64,000 nt of DNA. It comes from Paragorgia papillata. Taxonomy: Eukaryota > Cnidaria > Anthozoa > Scleralcyonacea > Coralliidae. This document shows, in pieces, positions 45,230 through 56,350 of the stretch. Within the stretch, counting starts at the first letter, position 1. The number at the start of each line of letters is the position of its first letter. The position numbers were made by a program, and so were the translations under genes. The stretch covers positions 1,832,501-1,896,500 of the forward strand of contig JAWNZC010000179.1 of assembly GCA_035771165.1 (NCBI GenBank). Reading direction: 5' to 3'. Under the pieces are notes generated by a model. It did no database searches. It was not told where the DNA came from and worked only from the letters and a program-made list of their open reading frames with translations.

Positions 45230-45670
45230 CTTTGCCAAGATCGTGTTCGTGCTATTATTTCTTGTTAATTTTTATCTTGTGTTTATATGAGAGCCGAGCC
45301 AGCCCGCCTAGCTGAGATCTCGCTTTGTGAGACCGAGATCTCGCTTACCTGGGCTGGTTTTCCCCCCATGCATGTAAACACGATTGACCGGGCTAATCAA
45401 AGCTTCGTACACGCGACAAAATTTGTTTTTATCAGGTGTATTTTTTCGATGTATTAACAATTCACAAGTTCTGCTTGTTCATGTACAGTTCATATTTAAA
45501 ACAATGAGACTAAGTGTCTTACCAGAACTGATAAATTACGCACTTTTTAATAGGACAACAAGCAAGCCAGCCTTCTCATGTGAACACAATAAAAATCATC
45601 TCAGCAAAGCGGGCTAGCCAGCTCGGCTACCCGGGCTGGCTCGTCTCCATATGAACACGCGAGGACAGCT
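45230..45670. repeat. Probable MITE with GAGCCAGCCCG ends
   Basis: The left end ATATGAGAGCCGAGCCAGCC and the right end GGGCTGGCTCGTCTCCATAT are inverted. The centre is AT-rich. Confidence 0.5.
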
Positions 45671-45865
45671 CGCCCCGAATCAGAGCGCTAGAAAAACGGA
45701 CTTTGACACTTGATATATAACAAAATGCTTTGTATCTTCAACTTTAAAACTTTATTGTTGGCGTGAAGTGCACTCAGAGGAAAGATGGGTTTTGTGTAGG
45801 TTTTGCTGCGCTGGATTTGTTTTAAAGTGAGAAATATCGCTCCGACTGGCGGCCACATGAAATTC

Positions 45866-45976
45866 AAGTTCGATAACGGGGTTATTCCCAGACGGTCACC
45901 CATCCAAGTACTAACCCCGTCCAACTGGGCTTAACTACAGCGGTGAGAGGCAGCGCCCTAACAGTACACGCCACGA
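45866..45976 (-). mobile_element. 5S-derived SINE head fragment
   Basis: The minus strand gives GTTAAGCCCAGTTGGACGGG, then TTAGTACTTGGATGGGTGAC and CGTCTGGGAATAACCCCG. The body and tail are missing. Confidence 0.8.
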
Positions 45977-46699
45977 GCTTTTTAGTTAGCATTGTTTGAA
46001 ATACGAATATGTATGCTTAGAAGAGCTATAGGTTGCTGAATACAGGCAACTGGTCGATGATATACAATATTCGGCAAGGTTTATGAGCCCACTTTAGATA
46101 GTACGTCAGCGGTATCACCATGGACGCTTCCCAATACGCATGCACTAATCACAATTTGCTGGCCGACGCAATGCTACGTGCGGACGCAAATATAGTGTCA
46201 TTGTGGACCATTGTGACGTGTTGTCTTCTATTTGCGTGTTTGTTTGTTTGTTTGTTTGTTGTGTTGATTTGACATCATTGTTTGTCGTCCGTTACTGTCA
46301 ACCCGCTTTTCTTGCTAAAATAGGTCGTGGTTAAAACGGATGACTCAAAGAGATCCGTCCAGTCCTTTCGCGGCTTTTCCAAAATATGTCGTCAAACAGT
46401 CTAAAAAGCTAGGCGGTAAACCGGGGGAACAAGCTTTACATTTTGACATTTGTGCCATCGAAAATTTATGAATCTTTCTAGGGACAACTGTATTATCATA
46501 GATAGGAAATCATTTTTCGCTCATGCTTTTCCTAACATTCATTGAACTAAGTTCCAACTTCGCATCGCGAAAATCAACACATCTCCGTTTATTTTTACAT
46601 TTGCCGCTTCCATATAATGTTAATTTATGTACACATTTTATGAATTCGATCAGCCAGCAGAGGTATTGCGCAATTCCATGTCACGAATTCAAGGTATAT
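45977..46699. other. Intergenic, no gene seen
   Basis: Includes a (TTTG)n tract at about 46242-46262. No recognisable frame. Confidence 0.35.
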
Positions 46700-47001
46700 A
46701 AAGTTATTTTATTAAAAAATCTTTGGTATTTTAGCTTATTTAACGTCCTAATTACTCTGTCATAACCCGAGGTTGGGCCACCTGTGTTTGGACTTACTCA
46801 GAACGTGTGTGAACTTGCATATTAGTTTCGTGGAAGACAAGATATTTCCCAAGAACTCACTTGACGTGTTCAGACCCATGCAGAGTACAGTTCGGACCTT
46901 CCACCCTTCTGTTTCGTCTCGAGAAGGTTCAACGTCGGGCAACAAAATTGATTATCACCTTATTCTGACTGTCTACAAAAACTGTACTTCTTTCCTATGT
47001 C
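46700..47001 (+). promoter_or_regulatory. ApoL 5' module of ApoL-3, inverted orientation
   Basis: Reverse complement of the 38930-39310 region; the frame FVEDKIFPKNSLDVFRPM is kept. It points towards ApoL-3, as expected for a 5' element. Confidence 0.55.
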
Positions 47002-47472
47002 ATACCGCCATTTGCAGTTGAGCTTACAGCGTTGTTTCATCGTTTGAAACTCTGCGTTCATTGGACCGCAACGTACTGTTGCCAAGGGCACAACGTGACG
47101 TTGCTATAGAGCTTTGACAGAGTTTCAAAGTGATTAATTTGTTATTCAATTCGTGGCGAGTAGATATTACAAAAAAAAAGTAAACGATTACTTTTTAGTA
47201 GTCTAGTAAACGATTTAGCACGGCTGGATGGAGATATAATGTTGGGAAAGCTCTATCAGATGACTTAAGCAGAAGCATTATTGATAAGATACTGGAAAAC
47301 GGTGGAGAAAGAGCAACTTCGCCACAAATAACAAATTAATCACTTTGAAACCCTGCCAATGCTCCATAGCAACGTCACGTTGTGCCCTTGGCAACAATAC
47401 GCTGCGGTCCAATGAACGCAGAGTTTCAAACGATGAAAACGCCAGCTGCAAGCTCAACTGCCAATGGCGGTA
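47002..47472. mobile_element. Large foldback MITE directly before ApoL-3
   Basis: Arms of about 150 bp with ends ATACCGCCATTTGCAGTTGA and complement, containing CAACGTGACGTTGCTATAG. It sits between the 5' module and the coding region and supplies out-of-context in-frame codons upstream of 47511. Confidence 0.85.
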
Positions 47473-47510
47473 TGAATGCTATAAATTGTTTTTCGGCATA
47501 TAGGCTACTG

Positions 47511-48299
47511 ATGGGGACCAAAAAATCGAAGTCTAGCAAAGCTCTGTATTCTGACCAAGATCTCAACGAAGAGTTACATTCTGACCAAGATTTCAACGAA
47601 GAGTTACATTCTGACCAAGATCTCAACGAAGAGTTACATTCTGACCAAGATCTCGAGGAAGATCTAAATTCTGAGGAAGATGTGAGAAGGCAACTGGACC
47701 AACGCGAAAGACAACTGAAACAATGCAAAAGACAACTATCAAAACACGCAGAAATAACCAAAAAGTGGAAACAGGCTCGAAAGATTACTATAAAACTTCT
47801 AAGAGCACTGGCCAATGAAATTCAAAAACATGAAAATAATAGCCGAATTGCGAAGTTGACGGGTTCTTCGGTCTCGATAGTTGGTACATGCATTGCTGTA
47901 GGAGGTGCGATTGGCTCAATTTTTACATTCGGTGCTTCGCTAATTGCGACTTTCGTTGGAGTTGGCATTGCCGCTGTTGGTGGAGTAACCCTCGTTGGCA
48001 CAGACCTCGTAAATGCGCTTCTACGTAACGGCAACACCAAACTCGTTGACGAAGCACTGAAAAGAGATAAGGAAGCGACCCATGAATTTGAAAATGAAAG
48101 GATTAAAATACAAAAAATCCCGGCGGAAATGTCGTCGACCAGTGCTGTTACACCGATAGTGGACATTTATACGTTGGTTTCAACCTCCGTTAAAGTGCAT
48201 AAGGGTTCGATTTCAAAGGTGGTTCAAGATATTCGTGAAATGGCACAGAAGTTAGAAGATGAATTGACTGTTTATGAGGAACATGAGAGTGGGGTCTAG
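47511..48299 (+). CDS. Apolipoprotein-L-like protein 3, internally shortened
   Basis: 262 residues from ATG 47511 (MGTKKSKSSK). The frame is open upstream to 47382, but that part is foldback transposon sequence, so I start at 47511, which also parallels the MGAINSTK start of ApoL-2. Order: a 10-residue tandem repeat DLNEELHSDQ (about four units, 30 bp each), a short coiled coil, the core SRIAKLTGSSVSIVGTCI to about residue 175, and VHKGSISKVVQDIREMAQKL near the end. About 60 residues between core and C-terminus of ApoL-1 are missing without a frameshift. MG with Ser at position 6 and lysines fits N-myristoylation (inference). The intact frame favours a functional gene; function unknown. Confidence 0.75.
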   Translation: MGTKKSKSSKALYSDQDLNEELHSDQDFNEELHSDQDLNEELHSDQDLEEDLNSEEDVRRQLDQRERQLKQCKRQLSKHAEITKKWKQARKITIKLLRALANEIQKHENNSRIAKLTGSSVSIVGTCIAVGGAIGSIFTFGASLIATFVGVGIAAVGGVTLVGTDLVNALLRNGNTKLVDEALKRDKEATHEFENERIKIQKIPAEMSSTSAVTPIVDIYTLVSTSVKVHKGSISKVVQDIREMAQKLEDELTVYEEHESGV

Positions 48300-48858
48300 A
48301 TGAGCATGGGACATTTTCTCGCAAAGCTAAGATTGCTTATAAAATGAAATTTGCTCAACTTGGTCCTTTTTTATAATATGAAAATATAGAAATTAGTAAA
48401 TAGTTTTTGTGGGCAACTAGGTGAACAATAATGATTTTTTCTATAACTTGTAATTTTGGGAAGATACCCACATCAAGTACCCCATTTTCTCTATAATTCT
48501 TAATTTCGAGGAGATACCAAACGTTTTGCGCATGCGCGACATCCAAGCTCGTATCTCAAAAAAGAGCGGGAAAATACTGAAATATTTGGACTGGTCCGAG
48601 ATTCCGACAAAAAATTTAAGCATACTACCAAAAAGATAAGGTAGATAATTTGTGCATGGCTTCTTTGTCAATATTATAACATATTCTGAAATTCCCCCTT
48701 TGTAATTTTCATGCCCTTTTCTCTGAAACACAAATGAATAGTCGAGTCTTATTTAGTCTTCGCTATCTGGCTGTTGTTGCCACGGCTAGTTCCACTTCTC
48801 TTGCAATGTTTACTCTGGCAAATTCACGCATGCGCAAACATTTGGCAGCAGTGTTGTG
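48300..48858. other. ApoL-3 downstream flank
   Basis: 48330-48530 is similar to the downstream flanks of ApoL-1, -2 and -4 (ACTTGTAATTTTGGGAAGAT, the counterpart of 28190-28215). The rest is unique, with no gene. Confidence 0.5.
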
Positions 48859-49740
48859 GCAACTCCATATTTCTATATTTACACTTATTTAATCTCGAGG
48901 GGATACTCGCATTAAGTGGTAACTCCATAGTTCTATATTTACACTTATTTAATCTGAAGAAGATACCCACATTTAGTGGTAACTTCATAGTTCTATATTT
49001 ACACTTATTTAATCTGAAGAAGATACCCACATTTAGTGGTAACTCCATAGTTCTATATTTACACTTATTTAATCTGAAGAAGATACCCACATTTAGTGGT
49101 AACTTCATAGTTCTATATTTACACTTATTTAATCTGAAGAAGATACCCACATTTAGTGGTAACTCCATAGTTCTATATTTACACTTATTTAATCTGAAGA
49201 AGATACCCACATTTAGTGGTAACTCCATAGTTCTATATTTACACTTATTTAATCTGAAGGAGATACCCATATTAAGTGATAACTCCATAGTTCTATATTT
49301 ACACTTATTTAATCTGAAGGAGATACCCATATTAAGTGGTAACTTCATAGTTCTATATTTACACTTATTTAATCTGAAGGAGATACCCACATTAAGTGGT
49401 AACTTGGTAGTTCTATATTTACACTTATTTAATCTGAAGGAGATACCCACATTAAGTGGTAACTTCGTAGTTCTATATTTACACTTATTTAATCTGAAGG
49501 AGATACCCATATTAAGTGGTAACTCCATAGTTCTATATTTACACTTATTTAATCTGAAGGAGATACCCACATATTAAGTGGTAACTCCATAGTTCTATAT
49601 TTACACTTATTTAATCTGAAGGAGATACCCACATTAAGTGGTAATCTTCGTAGTTCTATATTTACACTTATTTAATCTCAAGGAGATACCCATATTAAGT
49701 GGTAACTTCATAGTTCTACAGTATATTTACATATTACTAC
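48859..49740. repeat. 60-bp satellite array, about 14 units
   Basis: The unit contains TTCTATATTTACACTTATTT and GATACCCACATTTAGTGG. Period is exactly 60 for most units. Because 60 is divisible by 3 and the unit lacks stops in one frame on each strand, long open frames appear on both strands (267 and 248 codons); these are not genes. Confidence 0.95.
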
Positions 49741-49833
49741 CGTATCACTACCCGCGAGAAACACTCATGCATACGGACCCACAGTAATTGGTAATAACTG
49801 TTGTGGTTACCCTGCCTACTTTCACATTATTGT

Positions 49834-49835
<2 letters not shown>

Positions 49836-49883
<48 letters not shown>

Positions 49884-49960
49884 TTTTTTTATTTTATTTT
49901 TTTCTCTGTAAGTTGTAGTCAAAGTTTAATAAAATAAAATAAAAATAAAATAAAATACGG
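49836..49960. repeat. (TA)n and (TAAAA)n low-complexity tract
   Basis: TA units at 49836-49878, then T-rich and ATAAA-rich sequence. Confidence 0.9.
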
Positions 49961-50540
49961 ATCTACAGATACCCCAGACTTGACGAGAAGGGGGGACCAG
50001 CCTTGGTTGTTCACCAGGGGCCCATGGGTCCATACATTAACGTAACTGTGGAAAAATAGAATTGGTTTTATGAAAATCAGCCTTAATCATTACGTTGCAT
50101 TGTGTTCTTAATGGTTTTATCACTGTTATGTATGGGGCGGTTGGGATCCCTTCATAGCTTCGTCAGAGGGGACTTGGGAGGGGGGGGGGGTAGTGGCCTA
50201 GAAATGGTTTTTGACCAGGGGCCCTAGATACTCCATTACATTCAAACCAGTCATTTTCTACTATAAAAAAAACAACAAGCTACTCTGAACAAATCATCAA
50301 TCATGGCCTTACAAACAAGCTGAAAAACAAAAGTGCCTGATGAGCGGGCCATTTTTGCATTAATGACAACCCTGCTTATAAATATACGTACGAATTACTG
50401 ATAACAATTCGTATACATTTTAATCCCGATGTTAAGTGAATTTCGTTTTGACATTCACACTTTCAATTTCTGTTCTAACAATACTGTCTATATCATTCTG
50501 TTCTTTTCTACTGAGCGAACCAAATGACTAAAACAGGTCG
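49961..50540. other. Intergenic, no gene seen
   Basis: Includes a G-run near 50181-50191. No conserved frame. Confidence 0.35.
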
Positions 50541-50544
50541 ATCG

Positions 50545-50968
50545 GAAATGCGGTGAGCTCACTCTGATGATCTTCGCCGACTTTTCCAAAGCATTTGACA
50601 CTATCAGATATAAGACAGTTCTAAAGAAACTCTGCCAACAAAAGGCTAATTCTCGAATGAATATCTTATCTGGACTATAAATTATTTGACTGGGAGACAA
50701 CATTTTGTCCAGGTTGATGACGGAGCTTCTGATATGTGTGATATCAATTTCGGCGTTCCTCAGGTCTCAATAATTGGACCGTTAATCTTTAATCTTTACG
50801 TTAAGGACCTAGAGTCACATATCAATACCAAATGTCATCAGTACGCGGATGATACTACACTATATACACATTGCAAACCGGAGAACCTCCAAAGCACTGT
50901 GGCTGACTTACAGGAAATAGTTACCGAGCTTGAAGGGTGGGCGAAGGACGCTAATTGCGGTGCCTGCC
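50545..50968 (+). mobile_element. LINE reverse transcriptase palm fragment
   Basis: FADFSKAFDTI, then after a frameshift YLTGRQHFVQV, GVPQVSIIGPLIFNLYV and the catalytic YADDTTLY box. These are the conserved palm blocks of a non-LTR retrotransposon (the CR1/Jockey/RTE type cannot be settled). The usual G in GVPQG is V. The fragment is cut off by the CCTT tract. Confidence 0.85.
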
Positions 50969-51140
50969 TGCCTTCCTTCCTTCCTTCCTTCCTTCCTTCC
51001 TTCCTTCCTTCCTTCCTTCCTTCCCTCCCTCCCTCCTTCCTTCCTTCCTTCCTTCCTTCCTTCCTTCCTTCCTTCCTTCCTTCCTTGATTCCTTCCTTCC
51101 TTCGATTCATTGATTCATTTCTTCTTTCCCTTCCTCCTTC
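50969..51140. repeat. (CCTT)n microsatellite at the edge of block C
   Basis: More than 30 CCTT units with CCCT and GATT variants. Block C starts about ten bases after it. Confidence 0.95.
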
Positions 51141-51893
51141 CTAGCCTGATTATTTTGGTGACGTCACAGAGTAGGGATCGAGCGAGAGGACTAGCGGAAA
51201 ATGTTCATCTTTATCTATCATGAATCCTGCTGGAGCTCGGATTCTTTAATCTTTATGAACGAGGGCACTTAAACAAATTCTTCTTGAGAGCAGAGAGCAA
51301 ACGAGTAGGTTTCTTTATTTTACATTACGTTAAAAGGTTGTTACATACCAGGCTTTATAAAGTAGTGTTCGGCGTATGAAGTGATTGTGTTGAAACACAT
51401 TTATACAAATCGAAATATGCTATTTTAACGTTTCGGCAGTAGACCAACCTTGCTATATGATGTTACAAAGAATTGTGCAGACCGACGTGAGTGTTATCTG
51501 CCAAACGGCCGTTTGGCGCCTCTATAATTTGGGGCCAGTTTTGGGGCCAAGCAAAACATTTTATTCCAGGCCTCTCACAATTTCGGTCTGCCGCTCGACG
51601 TTAAAAAGACAGGCCTGGGAACCAGGCTGGCCTCGAAATTGCAAGGACTCGGACGCAAAAGGCGTGGACCCGAAAGTGTATTGCGGACTTGGACTCGACA
51701 TTGAAGGGATTTAAACTTGGACTCGAAAGAGATATACAACACTGCTGCCAACGTCAACTCGGGGACGGGGGAGCGGAGATAAGGTCCTGGGAACGAGGTT
51801 GGCAACATCCAATGAAAACTCGGATTAATTTGTGAAATCGGGTTATTGTGAAAAATTTGATGGATACACTAAAATAATACTTTTGTCTTTCAG

Positions 51894-53500
51894 TGGCCCT
51901 GTGTTGGTGGTGTCAACCATATTCTTTAACTGGTTAATACGATTCAATATTTGTTCTAAACCAATACGAACTTACGATGTTGGAGCTCCTTCGGCCATAA
52001 CAATAAGCTTGCCTGGAATGGACCCAGCAGACGCTGAAAGAAGAAGGTACAGTATATGCAGTGTTAACACATAGCGTGACGTCAGAATGCCACACACAGA
52101 ATACACTTAAAAAGAAACCTATTTGGAAGAATTCTGTTACGCGTTTAACCCATTCCTATCCCTAGAACATGCTATGTAATCGAGTGAAACGCCCAATATT
52201 ACTTATAATATATCCAATTCTCTCCTGGCATTACCACCTTAATATATATACAGAACTCGCGATCAAGCTCTCGGCAACGCCCTCCGTGGCTCAGTGGTCA
52301 GAGCATTGCACTAGAATCGCAAGGTCGTGGGTTCAATTCCTGCCGGAAGGCCTGTGTAGTTGCATTTTTCGCAACTGGTCCCGGTTTGGTCTTAAAATGT
52401 ATATATTCTACACTCGAATTTTCCTTCACCATAAGTCCCTAGAACATGCTATGTAATCGAGTGAAATGCCCAATATTACTTATAATCTATGCAGACGTCC
52501 AAACCCCGGTTCGTACGTCTTTGGCGCAGACTAAGTCGGCCAAAAACAACCCCTTGTTATTTTAGAGTGTAAAGATTGTAGAGCGCTGTGTAGACAGTGT
52601 TTTGGATAGAGCAAAGTGAAAAGGTGGTAAAATGCGATGTGAAAAGTAAAAAAGTGCCTATGAAACGAAAATTAAGTCTGTCTTATTTGAAAGAACACTT
52701 GTAAAAAATGACAGAGTAACATCTTTTGCAGTTTTTCGTTTCTTTGCTTCGTTGTTGAGATCTTCAGGTTTGATTTGCAAATTAAACATTTTGACGTGAC
52801 ATGTCAATGTGCGTATAATGACTTCCCGGAAAAGGTTATATATCGTTGCTATTATCAAACCAAATAATCCGAAGGAAGCATCTGGGCGTGTTTCTCCCAC
52901 AACACCAAACATGTAGAATTTCCAAGTAATTATATTTGACAATAGCAAATATTTCTTAACCTTTTCCGATATGTCATTATGCACATGTGACGTCAAAATT
53001 TTAATTTACATATCAAACATGCAACCTGAAATATCTCAACAACGAAGCAAGGAAACGAAAAACTGCAAAAGACGATCCTCTGTAATTTTAAGTGTTCTTT
53101 CAAATAGGACAGACTTAATGTTTCGTTTCATTGTCACTTTAATCGAAAAACTGCATCGAGCAGAGCTGAAAGGCGCGTGTATTAACCACCGTGTCACCAA
53201 CACCCCCTATTTTTCATGACCATTTCCTGATCACTTTTTCGCACCGGGTCTGGACCTGTCGGCCCTCAATTGCCTTCATTGTGTCGTTTTTCTAGGCAAA
53301 AAGCTCTCAAAGCCCTGAATGAACGCATGAGTAAACTGGAGCAGCCTACAAACTGGCCTTCACTGGACGACGCAGCCCCACCCACGGAGGAAAACGCCAT
53401 GTCAAGCGAAGATGTGATGGATTTAGAAGAGCCCGAGATAGTCGTTGTAAAAAACAAGGACGAAGACACTGCTAATGATAATGGTGTCGAAGTTACATGA
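51894..53500 (+). pseudogene. TMEM115 exons 8-9, block C copy, splice sites intact
   Basis: Exon 8 equivalent 51894-52046 with acceptor TTTCAG and donor GTACAG; exon 9 equivalent 53296-53500. Frames are open and the AATAAA is kept. Without exons 1-7 it cannot make the protein alone, but it could serve as an alternative 3' terminus for the full gene if transcription reaches about 30 kb further. Confidence 0.75.
52274..52430 (+). mobile_element. tRNA-derived SINE, block C copy
   Basis: Intact A box TGGCTCAGTGG and B box GGGTTCAATTCC, the best-preserved promoter of the four copies. The anticodon-type loop is CTAGAAT. Confidence 0.8.
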
Positions 53501-53784
53501 AACTATTGGACTGTTGAAGTAAAACGGACAGTTTTGCTATAATAATTAGCGATAGTAGAGACACGGTCGGCTGGGTGTACAAATAAAAGAGAGACTGCTC
53601 ATTGGCTTATAAAGCAGATATTAAAGTGCTTATAAAACGAAAATTAAGTTTATCTAATTTGAAAGAACACTTAAAATATATAGTAACGTCTTTTGCAGAT
53701 TTCGTTTCCTTGCTTCGTTGTTAAGATATTATTTCAGTTTGTTTGATATGCAAATTAAACATTTTGACGTCACATACATGTGCG

Positions 53785-54088
53785 GGGAGCACGGGTGGCG
53801 TGTGCTATTAGGGTGCTGCCTCTCACCAATAGTTAAGCCCGGTTAGACGGGGTTAGTGCTTGGATGGGTGACCGTCTGGGAATAGCCCCGTTCTCGGGGT
53901 GGGGACTCATGTGAGTAGAGTTTAGTTGGTCTCTCCTGTGCTTCGAGGGTTTTTCGCCGGGTTCTCCGGTTTTCCTCCCTCCGTAAAATCAACACCTATA
54001 GGTCTTAGCTGTAAATGGAGGACCCCACCAGCTCTGCTGAAAAACTTATCCTCCTTAAATAAAGAATAATAATAATTATAATAATAAT
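53785..54088 (+). mobile_element. 5S rRNA-derived SINE, tail type 2
   Basis: Head and body as in 18500, but the 3' end is GTAAATGGAGGACCCCACCA...CTTATCCTCCTT followed by (AAT)n. The same tail alone lies in block D (about 62865-62930). It is inserted in the TTAA MITE of block C. Confidence 0.85.
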
Positions 54089-56350
54089 AGCATAATGACT
54101 TATCAGAGAATGTTATATATCTTTGCTATTATCAAACCAAATGTATTAAAGAAAAAGCGTGTTAGTGTGTTTCAACACCAAACAAGTAGATTTTCAAGTG
54201 ATTTTGTTTGATAATAGCAAAGATATATAACCTTCTCCGATAACTCATTATGCACATATGACGTCAAGATGTTTAATTTACATATTAAACAACCTGAAAA
54301 TATCTCAACAACAAAGCAAGGAAACCAGAATATGCAAAAGATGGTACTTTGTTAAGTGTTCTTTTAAAAACACTTAATTTTCGTTTCATAGGCACTTTAA
54401 GGGCAATAGCAGAATCGCCGTTCAACCGTTATTTACGATAATTAGTGTTTAAACGAGTTTTAAAACATCTAAATAAGCTGCGAAAATGCTGACTATGTTA
54501 AGCCGGTTTCCACTTGCGAATTTTCCCCCGCGAATCGTAAATATTGAATAAGTTTTTAATTAGTTCCAGTCGAGAGCCCATAAGACAAAAGAAAAATTCG
54601 ATTCGCGCGAATTTATTCGCAAGTGGAAAACCGGCTTTAATCGACAATTAACTATTGTCTTTGGTTTTGCAATGTTGTGGTCGATGACGTTTAAACCCGA
54701 GCTTATATCTTGTTTAGCTACTCACTGTCTAATCCGTAAACACTATCTAACTAAGACCCCGTTTACACGATGCCGGTACAATTTGAAAACGGAACAAAAT
54801 CATGCCGTTTAGGCCTTGCGTAATTTACACGATACCGGCAAAAAAATGACACGAAAACGGCACAAAATGAAGACGAGTTCCTTGACGGCACGAAATGAAA
54901 ACGGAACACTACCGGTATCGTGCAAACGGAAGACTTTTTGGCCTGTATTTACACAGGCCGGCATGATTTTGTTCCGTTTTCAAATTGTACCGGCATCGTG
55001 TAAACGGGGTCTGAATCACTGTTTCTGCAATTGGCCCTAAAGCCTGCTTTCCATATAATCGCCACGATCGCTCAAAAATTAACTCGGCGTTCGCAGTGAT
55101 CATAGGGAAACCACTGACGCAACGATCGCTGCGATCGCGATCGTCGAGAGATTCGGTGATTTTGATCGTCGGTGATTTTGCAATCTCAGCGATCTTGGCG
55201 GTCAGTATGCATCGCTCAAAAATTAACTCGGCGATCGCAACGATTGTAGCGATCAACAATCCTGTCGCTGTTTCATATGATCATGCACTGATTGCGGCCA
55301 TTGTTTAATGGCCCGCTGGGATCCACACTGGGATGCATATTGATCGCTGAGATTGCAAAATCACCGTTTCCTTATAAAACCCAACGATCGCCGAGATAGA
55401 ACCTTTTCTATCTCGGCGATCGCGATCGTTGCGTCAGTGGTTTCCATATGATCGCTGCGATCGCCGAGTTGGTTTTTGAGCGATCGTAGCGATTATATGG
55501 AAAAGAGTTCGCCTTACATTAAATCACTCCTCGAGCGACAGATGTGTGGTTGGAAGAAAGTAACGAAGAGCGCCCTAGTGTTACTAAGGAACTTGGGGTA
55601 CGCGGCTGCACATCGCAAGTGGTACCTGGCCTTAGACGCCAGGCTCCTACGCATAGGTCTCGTCCGATATATAAGTGACCGGACACAGATGGCGAAAATA
55701 TGGGCCCTTTCTCTCACGGTAGCGACCGCTGACCTTATTCTGTCCAATATGTGTATTTGACTGTGGGCTCAACCGCGCCCGCGCTTACTGCCACTCTGCC
55801 ACTAACGTCTACCACCACTACTGCTATACTCACGGCCTGACTGGTGCGGAGAGGCAGACTTCAGGTCTCACCGTGACTGCTGCCAGTGCTGCCCATGTGT
55901 TGGTTAGTCAATGTTTTGCTGCAAATCAATACCTTCCAATTTAATTTATGATTATGATTATGCTACAACACTAGCTTCTGGATATCTCTTAAGGTACAAA
56001 GAATTACATATATGGGCTCACCACTTAATGTGGGAATCTCCTAGAAATTAAATGAGTGTAAATATAGAAATATAGGGTCACCACTTAATGTTGGATTTCT
56101 CCCCGAGATTAAATAGGTGTAAATATAGAAATATGGGGTCACCACTTAATGTGAGTATCTCCCCGAGATTAAAGGTGAAGTAATATACGAGCAACAAATT
56201 GCTGCAACATTGTTGCGTTGCAACTTGAAAAGCGTTGTTGCACGTATTACTGAATATAGAGAAAAAAGTAATATAACGCAGTATGAACAATTGACAATTA
56301 TTGGTGTCACTTTCCAGTCTAACTGCATGTTTACCAAGCATATTAATTAA

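Noticed and set aside
48774..49577. Long open frames on both strands (267 and 248 codons)
   Set aside because: They are translations of the 60-bp satellite; period divisible by three, no stop in the unit. Repeated SIVLYLHLFNLK has no protein-like variation.
48859..49740. CRISPR-like regular array
   Set aside because: Whole 60-bp units repeat without unique spacers, and the genome is eukaryotic.
50838..51110. GRKE repeat open frame on the minus strand
   Set aside because: Reverse reading of (CCTT)n and the RT fragment.
53805..53905. Genuine 5S rRNA gene
   Set aside because: Only the promoter part resembles 5S; the 5' third and 3' stem are missing, and a SINE body follows.
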